From contig CM070562.1 of assembly GCA_036346405.1 (NCBI GenBank), positions 70,885,482 through 70,949,481 of the forward strand: DNA of 64,000 nucleotides, in the 5' to 3' direction. The notes beneath the pieces are model-generated. The model searched no databases. It was given only the letters and a program-made list of their open reading frames with translations, and was not told where the DNA came from. A program made the translations under genes and the position numbers. The stretch comes from Phyllostachys edulis (lineage: Eukaryota > Streptophyta > Magnoliopsida > Poales > Poaceae). Each line of letters starts with the position of its first letter. The stretch's first letter is position 1. Shown one piece after another: positions 22,731 through 34,272 of this stretch.

Positions 22731-23279
22731 TGATGATATTATGTGCTCTCAGAAGGAGAGTAGCTAAAGAACAAGTCTTTGCCATCTCAATCCTATTGTC
22801 TATACTCTTCATTAAATGAATATGATAATATAAATTCAAACTATGAGCTCTAAACAATACTTTGCTTAAGCTGTCAAATGATCTCAACTGTTAATCTAAA
22901 ACAGATTAAACTTCGATCAAGCAGAGGTTGACTATAGAGATCAAGATGGCAAATGAAAAGTTGAATGAGCTCATCTGAGACTACTAGAAGAATCACAAAC
23001 TAGTCATTAGATTACCAACGAAAACCTAATACTCTCAATAGAACTGAACATGAAGAATCGTAATAACTAGCTTTCAGCCGAAAGTAACCAATTAACAAAG
23101 ACATCATATTGACAAGAGTAAAGTAATACAATAGAGCTCAAGTATGAACTAACTATCACATTCAATCTCAAGATAAGATGAGTTCATCACAGAGCATATC
23201 AACAAAGCCCATCGATCAATTTGCAATATCTTCAATATAGATTCGAAATCGAAACTAATACGTATCAAGGTATCAACTA

Positions 23280-23378
<99 letters not shown>

Positions 23379-24070
23379 AAGATCAACCGAATCGCCACGG
23401 AGGAGCAATACTCATAGAGAGGATGCGCACAAGAACTCACGGTGCCGAGACACTATTCTAACATATTGATTGATGATATTATGTGCTCTCGTAAGGAGAG
23501 TAGCTAAAGAACAAGTCTTTGCCATCTCAATCCTATTGTCTATACTCTTCATTAAATGAATATGATAATATAAATTCAAACTATGAGCTCTAAACAATAC
23601 TTTGCTTAACTGTCAAATGATCTCAAGCTAATCTAAAACAGATTAAACTTCGATCAAGCAGAGGTTGACTACAGAGATCAAGATGGCAAATGAAAAGTTG
23701 AATGAGCTCATCTGAGACTACTAGAAGAATCACAAACTAGTCAATAGAACTGATCAATTTGCAATAGAACTATGAGCTCAACCGAAAGTAACCAATTAAC
23801 GATACATCATATTGACAAGAGCAAGTAATACAATAGAGCTCAAGTATGAACTAACTATCACATTCAATCTCGAGATAAGACAGAGTTCATCACGAGCATG
23901 TCAACAAAGCCCAGATCAATTTGCAACATCTTGATGATAGATTGTAAATCGTAACTAATACGAGATCAAGGTATCAACTAGCACTACAAATATATATATG
24001 CAAAGATCAACCAAACTGCCACAGAGGACCAATACTCACAGAGAGGATGCCGCACAAGAACTCACGGTGC
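22731..24070. repeat. Tandem duplication (740-bp period) with a variable AT tract
   Basis: Copy 1 starts at 22731 (TGATGATATTATGTGCTCTC) and copy 2 at 23471. Both end in TGCAAAGATCAACC, then CAAGAACTCACGGTGC (about 23443 and 24069). Copy 1 holds 94 bases of AT repeat where copy 2 has about 9. Confidence 0.85.
23282..23375. repeat. (AT)47 microsatellite
   Basis: An uninterrupted AT dinucleotide run of 94 bases. An open frame of alternating Tyr/Ile passes through it and is only a by-product. Confidence 0.97.
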
Positions 24071-24505
24071 AAGGAGGAGGCCGGTGCAGGGGAGGAGGCC
24101 AATGCAGGGGAGGAGGCCGACGTGGGGAGGAGGGAGGTGGGGGAGGAGGTCGACATGGGGAGGAGGACGGCGGGGAGAAGGCCGGTCAGAGAGGAGGAGG
24201 CCGACACGGGAGGAGGACAAGCGGGAGAAGGCCTGGCAGAGGGCGGAGGCCGACACGGGAGGAGGACGACGGCGTCGAGGTCGGAGGTGGCGACGTCGGG
24301 GCTTCGGGCGGGGAGGTGAACGGGGGCGCCGAGGTCGGGGGCGGCGGCACCGAGGTCGAAGGCGCCGAGGTCGGGCGCCAATGTCGGGGGCGGAGGCACC
24401 GAGGTCGTAGTCAGCGGTGAACGGGCGAGCCCTAAACCCTAGAGGAGGCGAACGAGCGCGCGAGAGCCTAAGGGGCGCGGGAGAGGAAGTGACAAGTGAG
24501 AGCAA
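24070..24505 (-). other. GC-rich leader exon region of the CACTA-A second gene
   Basis: On the plus strand this is a purine-rich array of GGAGGAGGCCG-like units; all three frames are open in places, which reflects composition. The matching block in CACTA-C (45560-45745) ends in a consensus splice donor and precedes the same intron. It is therefore read as a 5' leader of the minus-strand gene, not as a protein. Confidence 0.5.
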
Positions 24506-24524
24506 AACCGTGGCGTTTCCGCCT

Positions 24525-24690
24525 TATAAAAGTATATCACTGACGGTTCTATTTAAGAACCGCGTGATAAATATCCTGAGCGGTTCCCTAATAGAACCGC
24601 TCAGTGATATATTCCATATCACGCGGTTCTCATAAGAAACCGTCAGGATATCCTATCACTGAGCGGTTCTATTGGAAAACCGCTCGTGAT
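24525..24690. repeat. Internal CACTA subterminal-type repeats in CACTA-A
   Basis: Six copies of ACTGAGCGGTTCT / AGAACCGCTCAGTGA type repeats in both orientations lie between the leader and the passenger ORF. A smaller block lies between the two genes of CACTA-C at 45417-45475. Confidence 0.8.
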
Positions 24691-24830
24691 ATATAAAATG
24701 AACAACAAGTCTCTTCATTTTCCCGCGTGTCTCTTCGTCTCACGATCACACGGCCGTCTCTTCATTTTCCAACGTCGCTACAGCTGCCCAAATATCTCTT
24801 CATGTCCCACTCCGGCTTTAGAACTTGTTC

Positions 24831-24838
24831 TATAAATA
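24831..24838 (+). promoter_or_regulatory. TATA box of the CACTA-A passenger ORF
   Basis: TATAAATA in the context TTCTATAAATAGATG, about 107 bases upstream of the ATG at 24938. This is a textbook plant promoter position giving a leader of about 75 bases. Confidence 0.6.
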
Positions 24839-24937
24839 GATGTCCCATTCTACAATGTATTTCACACAACCTCCTTGATCCCCTTTCTCCACAAAAACAG
24901 AAATGGTTGCCTCTTCATTTCCTTGTCGTCGGCATTG

Positions 24938-25432
24938 ATGGCCTACCCGCCGCGACTGCACACGCACCTCTCTCGCTGTACGTTGAACCGTGCTGCGGAA
25001 GAACACTATTTCAACAATGTCTTCACTCCTCTGTCCGAGAATTTGCCGGAGCGGGTGATGGCCACCTTCCGCCGTCTGGACATCCTCCTCCACCGTGTCT
25101 TCCGGGTGATCTCCCACTTTCGGCGAGTTTACCGCGTCGTCGACGTGGTCCTCCAAAACTACGTTGCACGTCTCCAGGAGGCTTGCCGTCACTTGGACTG
25201 CTTAATTGAGGCAGCAGGCGACCGAGTCGACCAGGCCGAGACCCCTCAAGCAAGAGAAGAGAGCCTATGGGCTCAATTCGTCTTGGTTCAACGATCAAGG
25301 GTCTTGGAGACACTTTCGAGCAGCGTCGTGGTGGGCGCATTTCATGCTTCGTTCGATCATGAACCATCCGCCCCCGATGCCGCCGCCTACGAAGTATTGA
25401 AGACGGAGATAGCAGCCTACCTCCGCCACTAG
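24938..25432 (+). CDS. Passenger ORF of unknown family inside CACTA-A (164 aa)
   Basis: I do not recognise this protein. It is an uninterrupted 164-residue frame in an element whose other gene is badly broken. The chosen ATG at 24938 gives MAYPPRLHTHLSRC; an upstream in-frame ATG-equivalent at 24875 is too close to the TATA box at 24831. The sequence is Arg- and Val-rich and looks largely helical (ERVMATFRRLDILLHRVFRVISHFRRVYRVVDVVLQ at about 40-75, then EACRHLDCLIEAAGDRV). There are no membrane spans, signal peptide or catalytic motif that I know. A typical plant 3' untranslated stretch follows the TAG, ending near a TATATATGAAATTT tail. It is flanked on both sides by CACTA subterminal-type repeats (24525-24690 and 25820-25982) and runs opposite to the Ulp1-type gene. 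It may be a captured host gene or an element-specific factor. Confidence 0.55.
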   Translation: MAYPPRLHTHLSRCTLNRAAEEHYFNNVFTPLSENLPERVMATFRRLDILLHRVFRVISHFRRVYRVVDVVLQNYVARLQEACRHLDCLIEAAGDRVDQAETPQAREESLWAQFVLVQRSRVLETLSSSVVVGAFHASFDHEPSAPDAAAYEVLKTEIAAYLRH

Positions 25433-25819
25433 AAAAACTTTCTTTATTTATAGGTTTCTAGTTTTTTAATCTTTTTGTAAGCGACTGGCCACGCTGTTTG
25501 GCCATATATATGAAATTTCCAAAATGAAAAAAAAGTTTGGAGGTGAAGTTACTATATTAATTATATGTTGAAATATATATATCAGAGACGGTTTAGTGGA
25601 TCGATAAAGGATATAATAAGTATTACTCCATCTGTTTAATTAGAGGAGGAGCCGCAGGTTGGAGGGGAGCTAGGGTAGGGAAGTGTGGCACCTAGGGGAG
25701 GAGCAGCAGATCTAAGTACTAGAGCCAGCGGCGCAGACGGCCGGGTTGCTCGATCCAGCGGTTGCGATGGCGGCAGCGGCGGCAAAGGCGGCGATGAACC
25801 TGGCGGCGGTCTGGCGAGA
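25433..25819. other. 3' flank of the passenger ORF
   Basis: It holds a T-rich 3' untranslated-like stretch to about 25560, then an unassigned GC-rich block (25640-25815). Reading frames on both strands of that block reflect base composition. A lone TACTCCATCTGTTT is not enough to call a Stowaway MITE. Confidence 0.4.
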
Positions 25820-25982
25820 GGTCCTGAGCGGTTCTTTATAAGAACCGTCTGTGATAATTCGCCAATCACAGACGGTTTGTTAATAGAACCGTCTGTGATA
25901 GTACACAAACGGTTGTGAACTCAAACCGTCTGTGATTAGGGGATTATCACAGACGGTTTGTGAATAGAACCGTCTGTGTACT
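25820..25982. repeat. Right subterminal array of CACTA-A, part 1 (interrupted by CACTA-B)
   Basis: Several copies of CACAGACGGTTTGT and ACCGTCTGTGAT occur. The array is cut at ACT (25980-25982), where CACTA-B inserted, and resumes at 34273. Confidence 0.88.
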
Positions 25983-26120
25983 CACTACTACAGAAATGCT
26001 ATCTTTGGGCGCCGATCATAGGCGGTTCATCGAAACGCCTCAGATAAACACAATCTTAGACGGTTTTTGTTTACCCACCGCCGTGTTATTCTCCGCGCTA
26101 AAACCATACGTGAAGATGTC

Positions 26121-26285
26121 ATATCACTGAGCGGTTCATGTTTGGAACCGTCGTGAAGTATCACGACGGTTCTAACCAAAACCGCTCGTGATATTTGGTA
26201 ATATCACGAGCGGTTTTTGGTTAGAACCGCTCGTGATACTTCACGACGGTTCCAAACATGAACCGTCTGTGATATTACCCAATAT
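26121..26285. repeat. Large palindrome with arms of about 80 bp in CACTA-B
   Basis: The arms run from about 26121 to 26195 and 26200 to about 26280 with only four bases between them. They contain successive GGTTCATGTTTGGAACCGTC, CACGACGGTTCTAACC and CCGCTCGTGATATT blocks and their complements, with few mismatches. It is part of the left subterminal array (26000-26340). Confidence 0.88.
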
Positions 26286-26994
26286 CACATACGGTTTTTG
26301 TTAAAAACCATCCGTGATAATTAACTCATCACAGACGTATATATAGCTCCGCCTCCCCGGCCAACAGATATAGTCTTCTTGATCTCCATCTCTGGCGTTC
26401 CGTGCCCGGTTTGAGTACATCGCCTCACCTCACTGAGCCAGCCTGGTCCATTTCAACTATATATTGTCTCCGAGGAGCTTGCCGCCGCCTGTTCACCGAC
26501 GGCGACCAGTAGCGCTTTGTACCTTCCCGACTTTCATTGACACCTTCCTCGTGATCGAGGTGAGATACTGAAGCATAAGCATCCTTTAATTTGAGTAGTT
26601 TTAGGCGTTTACGCCGAAATCGCTAGTTTCAGGTGCCTCCATGGGACATCACCGTCGGTTCGCCTCAGGCGAGACCTTAGGGCCGAGCCACGACTATATA
26701 GCAATGCGATGTCACCCCTAAGCCCAGTTTGAGCTTCAAATTAATCCTACTATTTTTAATCATTTAGTTAATAAACTAACGAGTCTATGACATGTGGGAC
26801 CGCCATAGATTTTATAAATAAAATCATGAAATAAAAAATGAGCCACTGACAAGTAGGGCCCACATGTAAGTTAATAAAATCCAAAAAAATGTAAAAATGA
26901 AAATATCGTAATTAAGCCTCGAAAATACGCTTTGAAAGTCATCACCCTTTTATTTATTTTCGTGGTTTTCAATACGAACCGTGTGATGGACCGA

Positions 26995-29745
26995 AAATTT
27001 GATGTACACCGAGAACCGTGTGAGTGAAGAGTACATTAATGGCGTGTCTGCTTTTACAAGAGCCGCCGAGGAGGATATGTTGAATAAGGGCGGAATATAT
27101 GTACTATCCATGCATTGATCGCGAGAATCAAGATGTTTAACAACCGAGCGCAGATCGAAGCACACTTGATTCGAAGGGGTTTCAAAAGGGTTATACATGT
27201 TGGACCATCCACGGTGAAGAGCATATTATCAGAAGTCAACGATATGCATATTATACAGAAGTCAACGATATGCCACCAAAGATGTCGCCAGTGTTCCGAT
27301 TCGGATAGGTACGCGATGACAATCTAGATCGGATGCTTGCGATCGAAGGAACCGTGATGAGAGGGAGTATGTTCAATTCCGGGGCATGATGAAGGACTCA
27401 GAGAAACCTTTGTTCCCGGCCGCAAGTCGGAATACACAAGGTTGTCATCGTGCTTAAACTGCTGAAATTGAAGGCAAGCAGCGGTTGGTCCGACAAGAGT
27501 TTCACGCGAGTCATTAGGTCTCTTAGCGGACATGCTTCCTGAGAAACGAGTTGCCCAAAACCACCTACAAAGCCAAAAGGTTCTTTGTCCATTGGGAATG
27601 GAAGTAGAAAGAATACATGCATGTCCGAACGATTGCATCCTCTACCGTAACGAGTATACAAACATGCATGTATGTCCGTGTGCAACGATCCCGATACAAG
27701 CGTAAGAAGCAATCGATGACGACGAGGAATCGAGGTGAAGAAAGGACCTCTGCTAAGGTGGCGTGGTATCTTCTGTAATTCCCGTTTGAAGCGGTTTTGC
27801 GAACCCAAAGAATGCAAAAGCTAGCAGATTGGCACTCGAGGAGCGTAAGAATGACGGAAAGTTAAGACACCTGCTGATTCCGCCCGGTGGAGAAACATCG
27901 ATAGGAGGTTTGCGGACTTGGTGCGGAACCAAGGAATATAAGGTTTGGATTGAGTACGAGATGGAATGAATCCTTTCGGTAACATGAGCGTGACATAGCA
28001 CTTGGCCCGTGGCGCTCTGTATCTACAACCTTCCTCCTTGGTTGTGTATGAAGCGGAAGTATATTTTGTTGTCGATACTTATCCAAGGGCGAAGCAACAC
28101 GGGAATGATATTGATGTGTACCTAGCACCATTGATGGAAGATCTAAAAATCTTGTGGATTGAAGGGTGCAGGTATGGGATGCGTACAAGCGAGAGAACTT
28201 CACTTTACGTTCCTTGTTGTTCGCACCATAAATGATTATCCCGCCCTTGCTAATCTGTTGGGCGAGTACAAAAGGGCCAAAGCCTCATACTCACCGCTTA
28301 GATGATACCGAGAGTGTGTGGCTGAATCACTCGCGCAAAACCGTGTACATGCGTCATCGTAGGTTCCTTCGAGGGCTCACCCATACCGCAGGATGAAGAA
28401 ACAATTCGACGGAGAGAAGGAGGACAGTTCAGCTCCAAGGCATTTAAGCGGAAAAGAGGTCTATGATATGGTTAAGGATTTAGATGTTGTGCTTGAAAAG
28501 GGATGTAAATCGAGGACAAGTAAGAAGAACATGTGGAAGAAGAGATCAATATTTTGGGACTTACCTTATTGGGAGCACCTAGAAGTTTGCCACTGCATCG
28601 ACGTCATGCACGTAGAGAAGAATGTATGTGACAGCTTGATTGGTCTCTTACTAAACATTCGTGACAAAACACAGGATGGTGTCAACGCACGGCTTGACTT
28701 GGTTGATATGGACATCGGACTGAGTTAGCACCAACAAGGACCGATAAAGGATGAGCGTACCTTCCCCACGCTTGTTACACTCTGTCCAAGGCCGAGAGAA
28801 CCGAATGCGGTGCTTGCATGGCGTGAAAGTTCCGTCCTAAGTTACTCGCCAACATGAAGAAACTTGTTTCGATAAAAGATTTGAAGTTAATTGGCATGAA
28901 GTCTCATGATTGTCATGTGTTGATGACACAAATGCTCCTGTTGCAATTAGAAGTATTTTGCCGATCAAGGTCAGAGACAATCATGAGGTCAGGTTATTTT
29001 TTAACACAATTGCTCAGAAGGTCATCGATCCCGAAGGACTAGATGCTCTACAGGACGAGGTGGTGATGACTCTATGTGATCTTGAGATGTATTTCCCTCC
29101 GTCATTTTTCAATATCATGGTCCATCTCATTGTTCATATTGTGAGGAGATAAAGATGTGCGGGCCCGTGTTCCTCGTAGCATGTACCCGCTCGAGAGGTT
29201 CATGGGAATTCTCAAGTCATATGTACGGAATCGATCTCGGCGAGGGCAAGATCGTCGAAGGTTATGCAACCAAGAGGTCATTGAGTTCTGCCTCGATTAC
29301 ATGGCTCGGTCGAGCCGATGGGTGTGCCTCGATCTCGCCATGAGGGAGGCTCGAGGGTATCGGGACCATCGGAAGGAAAGCAATCACTCCTATGGATGCG
29401 TATGCTCAAGCCCATTTCACGGTCTTGCAACACATGGTGAAGTGTCCCGTATATCGACCAAAGACAAGGGCGTGCTTGACAGCGAATCCGGTGCGGCGGG
29501 ATGTTTGGATCACGAGACAACACAATGCGGTTCAACCAATGGTTGAAGGAGTGACTTGCTAGGAGCTCGTCAAGTGATATCTTGACATGGTTGGCAAAAG
29601 GGCCAACATTTACTGAGTTGTAACATGGCGAGGATCGACATAAATGGGTACACATTCTATCGCAGCTCGGGATATAAAAAGCACTAACGAGCACAGCGGT
29701 GTCGCATAGATGCATTCAATCCGATGGGGTGAGGAGCTCTTACTA
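26995..29745 (+). pseudogene. CACTA-B TNP2-type transposase, broken
   Basis: The domain order matches the plant CACTA transposase, but the frame is lost repeatedly. The transposase-associated N-terminal domain is at about 27000-27240 (SEEYINGV.AF, YPCIDRENQDV, HLIRRGF). Transposase_21 (tnp2) follows from about 27480. Its longest open piece is 28393-28728 (KKQFDGEKED, RSIFWDLPYWEHLEVCHCIDVMHVEKNVCDSLIGLLLNI). The DUF4218-like part is at about 28850-29400 (LEMYFPPSFFNIMVHL, RSMYPLERFMGILKSYVRNRSR). The start of the DUF4216-like part is near 29640-29700. The intact enzyme cuts CACTA ends and inserts the element; this copy cannot. Confidence 0.85.
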
Positions 29746-29762
29746 TGGGCAAATAGAGGAGA

Positions 29763-29840
29763 TATCCATCCCTATTTACATTGGGACTCTAGCTAGAACC
29801 GTCTGTGATGTCCATCCCTATTTACATTCGGACTCTAGCT
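29763..29840 (+). repeat. Direct repeat of a 35-bp block between the CACTA-B genes
   Basis: GATGTCCATCCCTATTTACA, continuing to ACTCTAGCTAG, occurs at about 29763 and again at about 29808, separated by an ACCGTCTGTGAT repeat. The second copy leads into the GC-rich leader (29840-30170) of the next gene, which ends with a possible donor AAGGTAACC at about 30165. Confidence 0.75.
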
Positions 29841-30531
29841 AGGGTTTGCCGCAGCCGCCACTCTCAAGCGATTAAGTTTCTCAACTCCTCTCGCTCCTCC
29901 TCCCCGAGCCTGTCGCCACCGTCCTCGGCGCCGCCTCCTCGAGCCAGCGCGACTCCTCCCCGATCTGTCGGCTGACGCCTCCTCCTCCTCGGCCAGTGCG
30001 CCTCCCCTGAGCCAGAGAGCCTCCTCCTGGCCCGCGCGCCTCCCCGAGCCCACCGCGCCTCCTGCCCGAGCCCGCCGCTCCTCCTCCCAGAGCCCAGCCG
30101 CGCCTCCTTCGACGCCGCCCTCTTTGCTCATCGTCTTGCTCCTGCTCGTCCTTCTCCTCGGCCTAAAGGTAACCAATGCCGAAGTTACCGATCGACCCCA
30201 CGCCCTTTCCCTAACTATTTCTATCAATAATCTGTCATGGTCCTTCATGATAATTGTACTTGTTTTAGGAATTTGTATTTGTTCTAGTCGATTATTCATA
30301 TGGTATTTGTTTTGATATTGCTCTTTGGAATACATTGCAATGTGGTGTGGTGGGCTTGAGATGAATGCTCTGTGATGATAATAGTCTTATCTTGAAATTG
30401 TTTTGATAATCGGGTTTGTACTTGAGCTCTAATTGGAATGCTTACTCTACATCGATAGCAATATCAAAATGTTAAATCTTAGCTTTATCTTTGATTTTAT
30501 TTGTTCACATGATGTTCTATTTCTTGTGAAG

Positions 30532-33500
30532 ATGTCTTCCGCTCATTCGAGTCATCGCGCCTCATGTGTCGATGATGCACCATCCTCTAGAACAATATCC
30601 AACCGCGTAGAAGAAGAGGAATATCGAAAAGGCCCACGGGCGATTTACCATCACGGAGTCGATCGACCGGGAACCCTATCAATCCTCGCCGAAAGCGGCG
30701 TCCGCATTCGGAGAATGGTCGGAATAGTTGCACGAGCGGGTCAAGATCACCTACGATTCGTGGAAGGTGGTGCCCGAACCATCGAAAAACATCTTGGCGG
30801 AAATTCTCGCATCGTTCGAGATCCCAGTAGAACTCACGGACTCCGTCTGACGACACGCGTTGCTCTGGCGCAAAGCGTGGAAGAACTTCAAGAGCACGTC
30901 GCTTGTCAAGAACTTCGTGGAGAAGGATCTGAAGCCGCCCTTCCACAAGTATCTATTCTTGGAAGAGTCTGGGCCGAGTTTGTGGCGAAGAAGATGACAG
31001 ATGAATTTAAGAGTGAAAGTCTGGCGCTACGGCCCTCGAGCAAAAAACAAGCACCCCACGGACTCGGCACGGCTGGGTATGCGGGTAAAACCTCGATATG
31101 GAGGGATCGAGAACAGCGAATAGCGGTTTGAATCTCTCCTGCTATTTCGAGATCACCGATGTCTTGGCGACGCGGTGGTTATTTGCGAGGTTATGTATTG
31201 ACCTCTGGGAAGTGTACTTTCCAAACCCGAAGACCGTGAAGTGTCCCAACGCTGGTAAGATATCGAACTACCTAGTTTGTAATTACTCCATAACTTCATA
31301 GGAAGTGAAATGACATGTCGGGCTATATTGCGAGATAACGCCGAGTGCACAATCTTCCCAAGGCTCATTCGAGCGAGATAGGGAGAAAGATATACTCTCT
31401 GCGGCCCTAGGAAGCAATGAGCATCCGGTCGCACGAGAGGCGCCGTGTTTTTGTTACATGGGAACAATGGTTCCAAGCGGACTCCGGATCGTACCGGAGT
31501 AGGAAGAGAGCCAAAGCCGAGCACGATGCAAAGCTACGAGAGGATCTTCGTGCATCCCTCAGAGATGAGCTCACCGAAAAAATCAGAGCGGAGGTCACTG
31601 AAAAAGTCAGACAGGAGGTCACTCAATCCTTTGAGGAAAGGATTCGTGCGTCCGAGCAAAAGCAGATAGAGACCTTTGAGGAAAGGATTAGGGGATTGCA
31701 AATGCCAAGTCAGTTGGAAGCCCCTGCCCTACTATACTGCTAGCCACCCCCAAACATCCGAGTAGTCAAGGCGTCCAACCCTAACCCTACCACAATAGGT
31801 GATGACAGATTTTCCGTCGATGACATCCAGGTAATAATTATTATCTCTGGATGCTCAATCCATTGATAGGCCTGTTGGAGTAGCTAATTTTGTATCGTTA
31901 TGTATGTAGGTGGCTACGAAGTGCAAACTCCAAGTGAGATATGTCTCTGTTGCCCTAGATCTTTGCTTGGGGCGGTGTATCCATCCGATCGGAGCTTTGG
32001 TGCACGTGCAAATCTAGCGCCGGTTTTAATAAAGTGAATGTGGGCGGTGTTTGTGCCAATTTCGAGGCCGTCCGTGAAAATTCCCCAAACGATGAGGTCA
32101 TGACTCTAGGGCAAGCCGTTGGAACATTCATCCAATGGCCCAAGGAGGACATCTGCCGAGCTACTGCTCGGTGTCAACTTCACGGAATGTCTGCAGCGGC
32201 ATCAAGTCCACGGACTGACCGCACCGGCTACTGCTTTGACACGGCAAGGGCCCGCCGCATCACATGCATCTACACCTCGTGCTCGATCGACTCTTGTGAA
32301 GTCGACCTATACAAAGCGAGGCAGCAAGGGCAAGGGCAAATCGAAGACGATCGAGACCTCTCTGATATCCCTTCTTGCCATTGGCGAAAAAATACAAGCT
32401 AGGCGAGCCGTTGCTCGAGAAGTTAAACGACCCTACCTTAGGATTTGGATTGCACGGAATTGCATACATGGTACATGGAGCACCCAACAAGCGGTTGATC
32501 AACGGCGCCGAGTGTCACCGTCAAGTTCAAGGAGGATCATTTTAACCACGTGTATCAAGGCGCTGTCTTCACGGTGACCTTCGACGACTTGTTCGTCTCT
32601 TCAACCTCGGCGAGCTCGGCGTCTCACTCATACGATCTTTGGACATTTGTAAGTGTGTACAATCACGGTCAATGTTAGGTGTAATATCGATAAATGTTAT
32701 ATATAACTCCTAGCTTTTGTATAATAGATACATGATCTGTGAAGCGAAAGAAGAAAATCACCGGTAGGTTTCCTCGACCCACACATTGTCTCTCGAGCAA
32801 AGCATCACGGCGAATGCAACATTAAATCGAGAATTACGTTATAGATTTTTTCATGGCTCACCGCAACAAGGAATTCATACTTTTGCCCTACAACCGTAAG
32901 TAAGTAGTGTTGCACTCTGGCTATACTTGTTGATTTGTACTTTATAAGCAACACGAACTTAGGTTTAATGACCATCTTGACATACCGTGTAGGTACCATT
33001 GAATTCTAATTGTAATTATACCAAAACGAAATCGTAATATACCTAGATTCCCTCTGAGAGGGCCACTCACAACTTCACAACTATCCGGAATTTAATCATC
33101 GTAAACACATTTCCTCCATAGAAACTCTATTGTAGTCTTTCCTTCCTTTGCAATGGCTAAGGCTAACTTCTTGGAGTCACGTAGGGTGTTCAACGTGTTA
33201 CATGCTAGAGGATGGAATATCAAGGGAAGGACGCTGGGATATGATCAAAAATTCCCGGTACTTGCTAGCTAGTACACATTAATCCTATATAACACTTCGT
33301 AGCAATGCCTCTCGAACTAACCAATTCTATTTTTGCAATGCCACCAGCAGCCGCCGGGCCACAACGTCTGTGGATACTATGTTTGCCACAACATGCAACT
33401 ACTCATCGGTTCCGCGATCACCAATGATCCTCAGGTTTGTCAATCTTTCAACAATTATTTCATATATACTTACCAATTTATATAAGCACGAATTTAACCT

Positions 33501-33638
33501 TCATATCGACAGGTTGCGACCATCGCTGAAACTGCGTTGGAACAGAGCGAGCTCATAAAAATTCGATCACACCTTGCGTCATTCCTGAATAGACAGGTCA
33601 TAAATCCAAATGGGAGTTTCCACAGTGTAGCAAATTGA
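30532..33638 (+). pseudogene. CACTA-B second gene: Transposase_24 plus Ulp1-like peptidase, broken
   Basis: A start at 30532 gives MSSAHSSHRASC in a 200-codon open piece that switches between ancestral frames. Its end carries the Transposase_24 signature (WAEFVAKKMTDEFK, HGLGTAGYAGKTSIW). The next piece (31417-31743) has the DPYRSRKRAKAEHD equivalent and an amphipathic Glu/Arg-rich coiled-coil repeat (EKIRAEVTEKVRQEVTQSFE, then EERIRASEQK). The middle part is at 32030-32400. The pre-peptidase and peptidase parts are at 32480-33560, with few intact segments. The likely end is TGA at 33636. The coiled coil looks longer than in CACTA-C. Introns are inferred from the alignment to CACTA-C. Confidence 0.7.
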
Positions 33639-33864
33639 ACTTGATTGGGATAGATTGAACATAATGGTACATGTGTGTAAATTAATGTACATTAATGGTT
33701 AATTTTAGTTAATTGATTTGTGAATTGGATGTGCTTGTTTACTAAATGAATGCAATTTTGATGTGCTTCTAAAATGAATGAGAATTGGATGTGCTTGTTT
33801 GAGAGGGCATGGCTAGCATTTCTGAGGCTAGCCAATAAGCGAAATAGATTTACCAATGCAAAGA

Positions 33865-34272
33865 CTACCACAGACGGTGCAGAGATGAAACCGTGCATGA
33901 TAATCGATCGCTGCCCTGACGATGCAGAGATGAAACCGCTCGTGATAGTTCACTATCACGCACGGTTTCATCTACGCATCGACTCAGGCGGTTTCATCTG
34001 AGATCATCAATATCACGACGGTTTCATCTGACGCACCGTGCTGTGGTAGTTGAATATCACGAGCGGTTTCATCTACGCACCGCCTGCAGTGGTAATCGAC
34101 TATCACGAGCGGTTGCATCTACAAACCGCTGCGTGATAGTATATATTACGAGCGGTTCGAAAACCGCTCGTGATGACCTAATGCATTCTCGACCCATAAA
34201 CTTCGCATTTTATCACGGGCCGCTCGTGATGGCGCTACGAACCGCTCTGTAAAGGCCTTTTCTGTAGTAGTG
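33865..34272. repeat. Right subterminal array of CACTA-B
   Basis: Many copies of CTATCACGAGCGGTTTCATCT and the ACCGCTCGTGAT complement occur. The array differs from those of CACTA-A and C in favouring GAGCGGTTTCATC. It ends at TAGTAGTG. Confidence 0.85.

Larger units (their letters stand above)
21939..23713. repeat. Five dispersed copies of a 55-bp cassette
   Basis: Near-identical copies begin with CAGAGGTTGACTATAGAG at 21939, 22049, 22352, 22922 and 23659, and run to GAATGAGCTCATC. In plus sense each can be read as RLTIEIKMANEKLNELI, a short heptad-like peptide. They sit in the presumed 5' intron of the minus-strand gene. Confidence 0.85.
25983..34272 (+). mobile_element. CACTA-B transposon (8.3 kb), nested in the terminus of CACTA-A
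   Basis: The left end is CACTACTACAGAAATGC at 25983. The right end reads in reverse complement CACTACTACAGAAAAGGCC from 34272. The first 14 bases are shared. The target duplication is ACT (25980-25982 and 34273-34275). It has the two-gene CACTA layout on the plus strand, transposase then Transposase_24/Ulp1-like gene, both heavily broken. Confidence 0.93.

Noticed and set aside
23149..23379. A 76-codon frame with a long Tyr-Ile run
   Set aside because: Translation of the AT microsatellite.
23998..24505. Five overlapping frames of 90-147 codons rich in Gly/Arg or Pro/Ser
   Set aside because: Compositional result of the GGAGGAGGCCG array; all frames on both strands are open.
25625..25645. TACTCCATCTGTTTAATTA as a Stowaway-type MITE end
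   Set aside because: Only one degenerate end and no partner inverted repeat or TA duplication.
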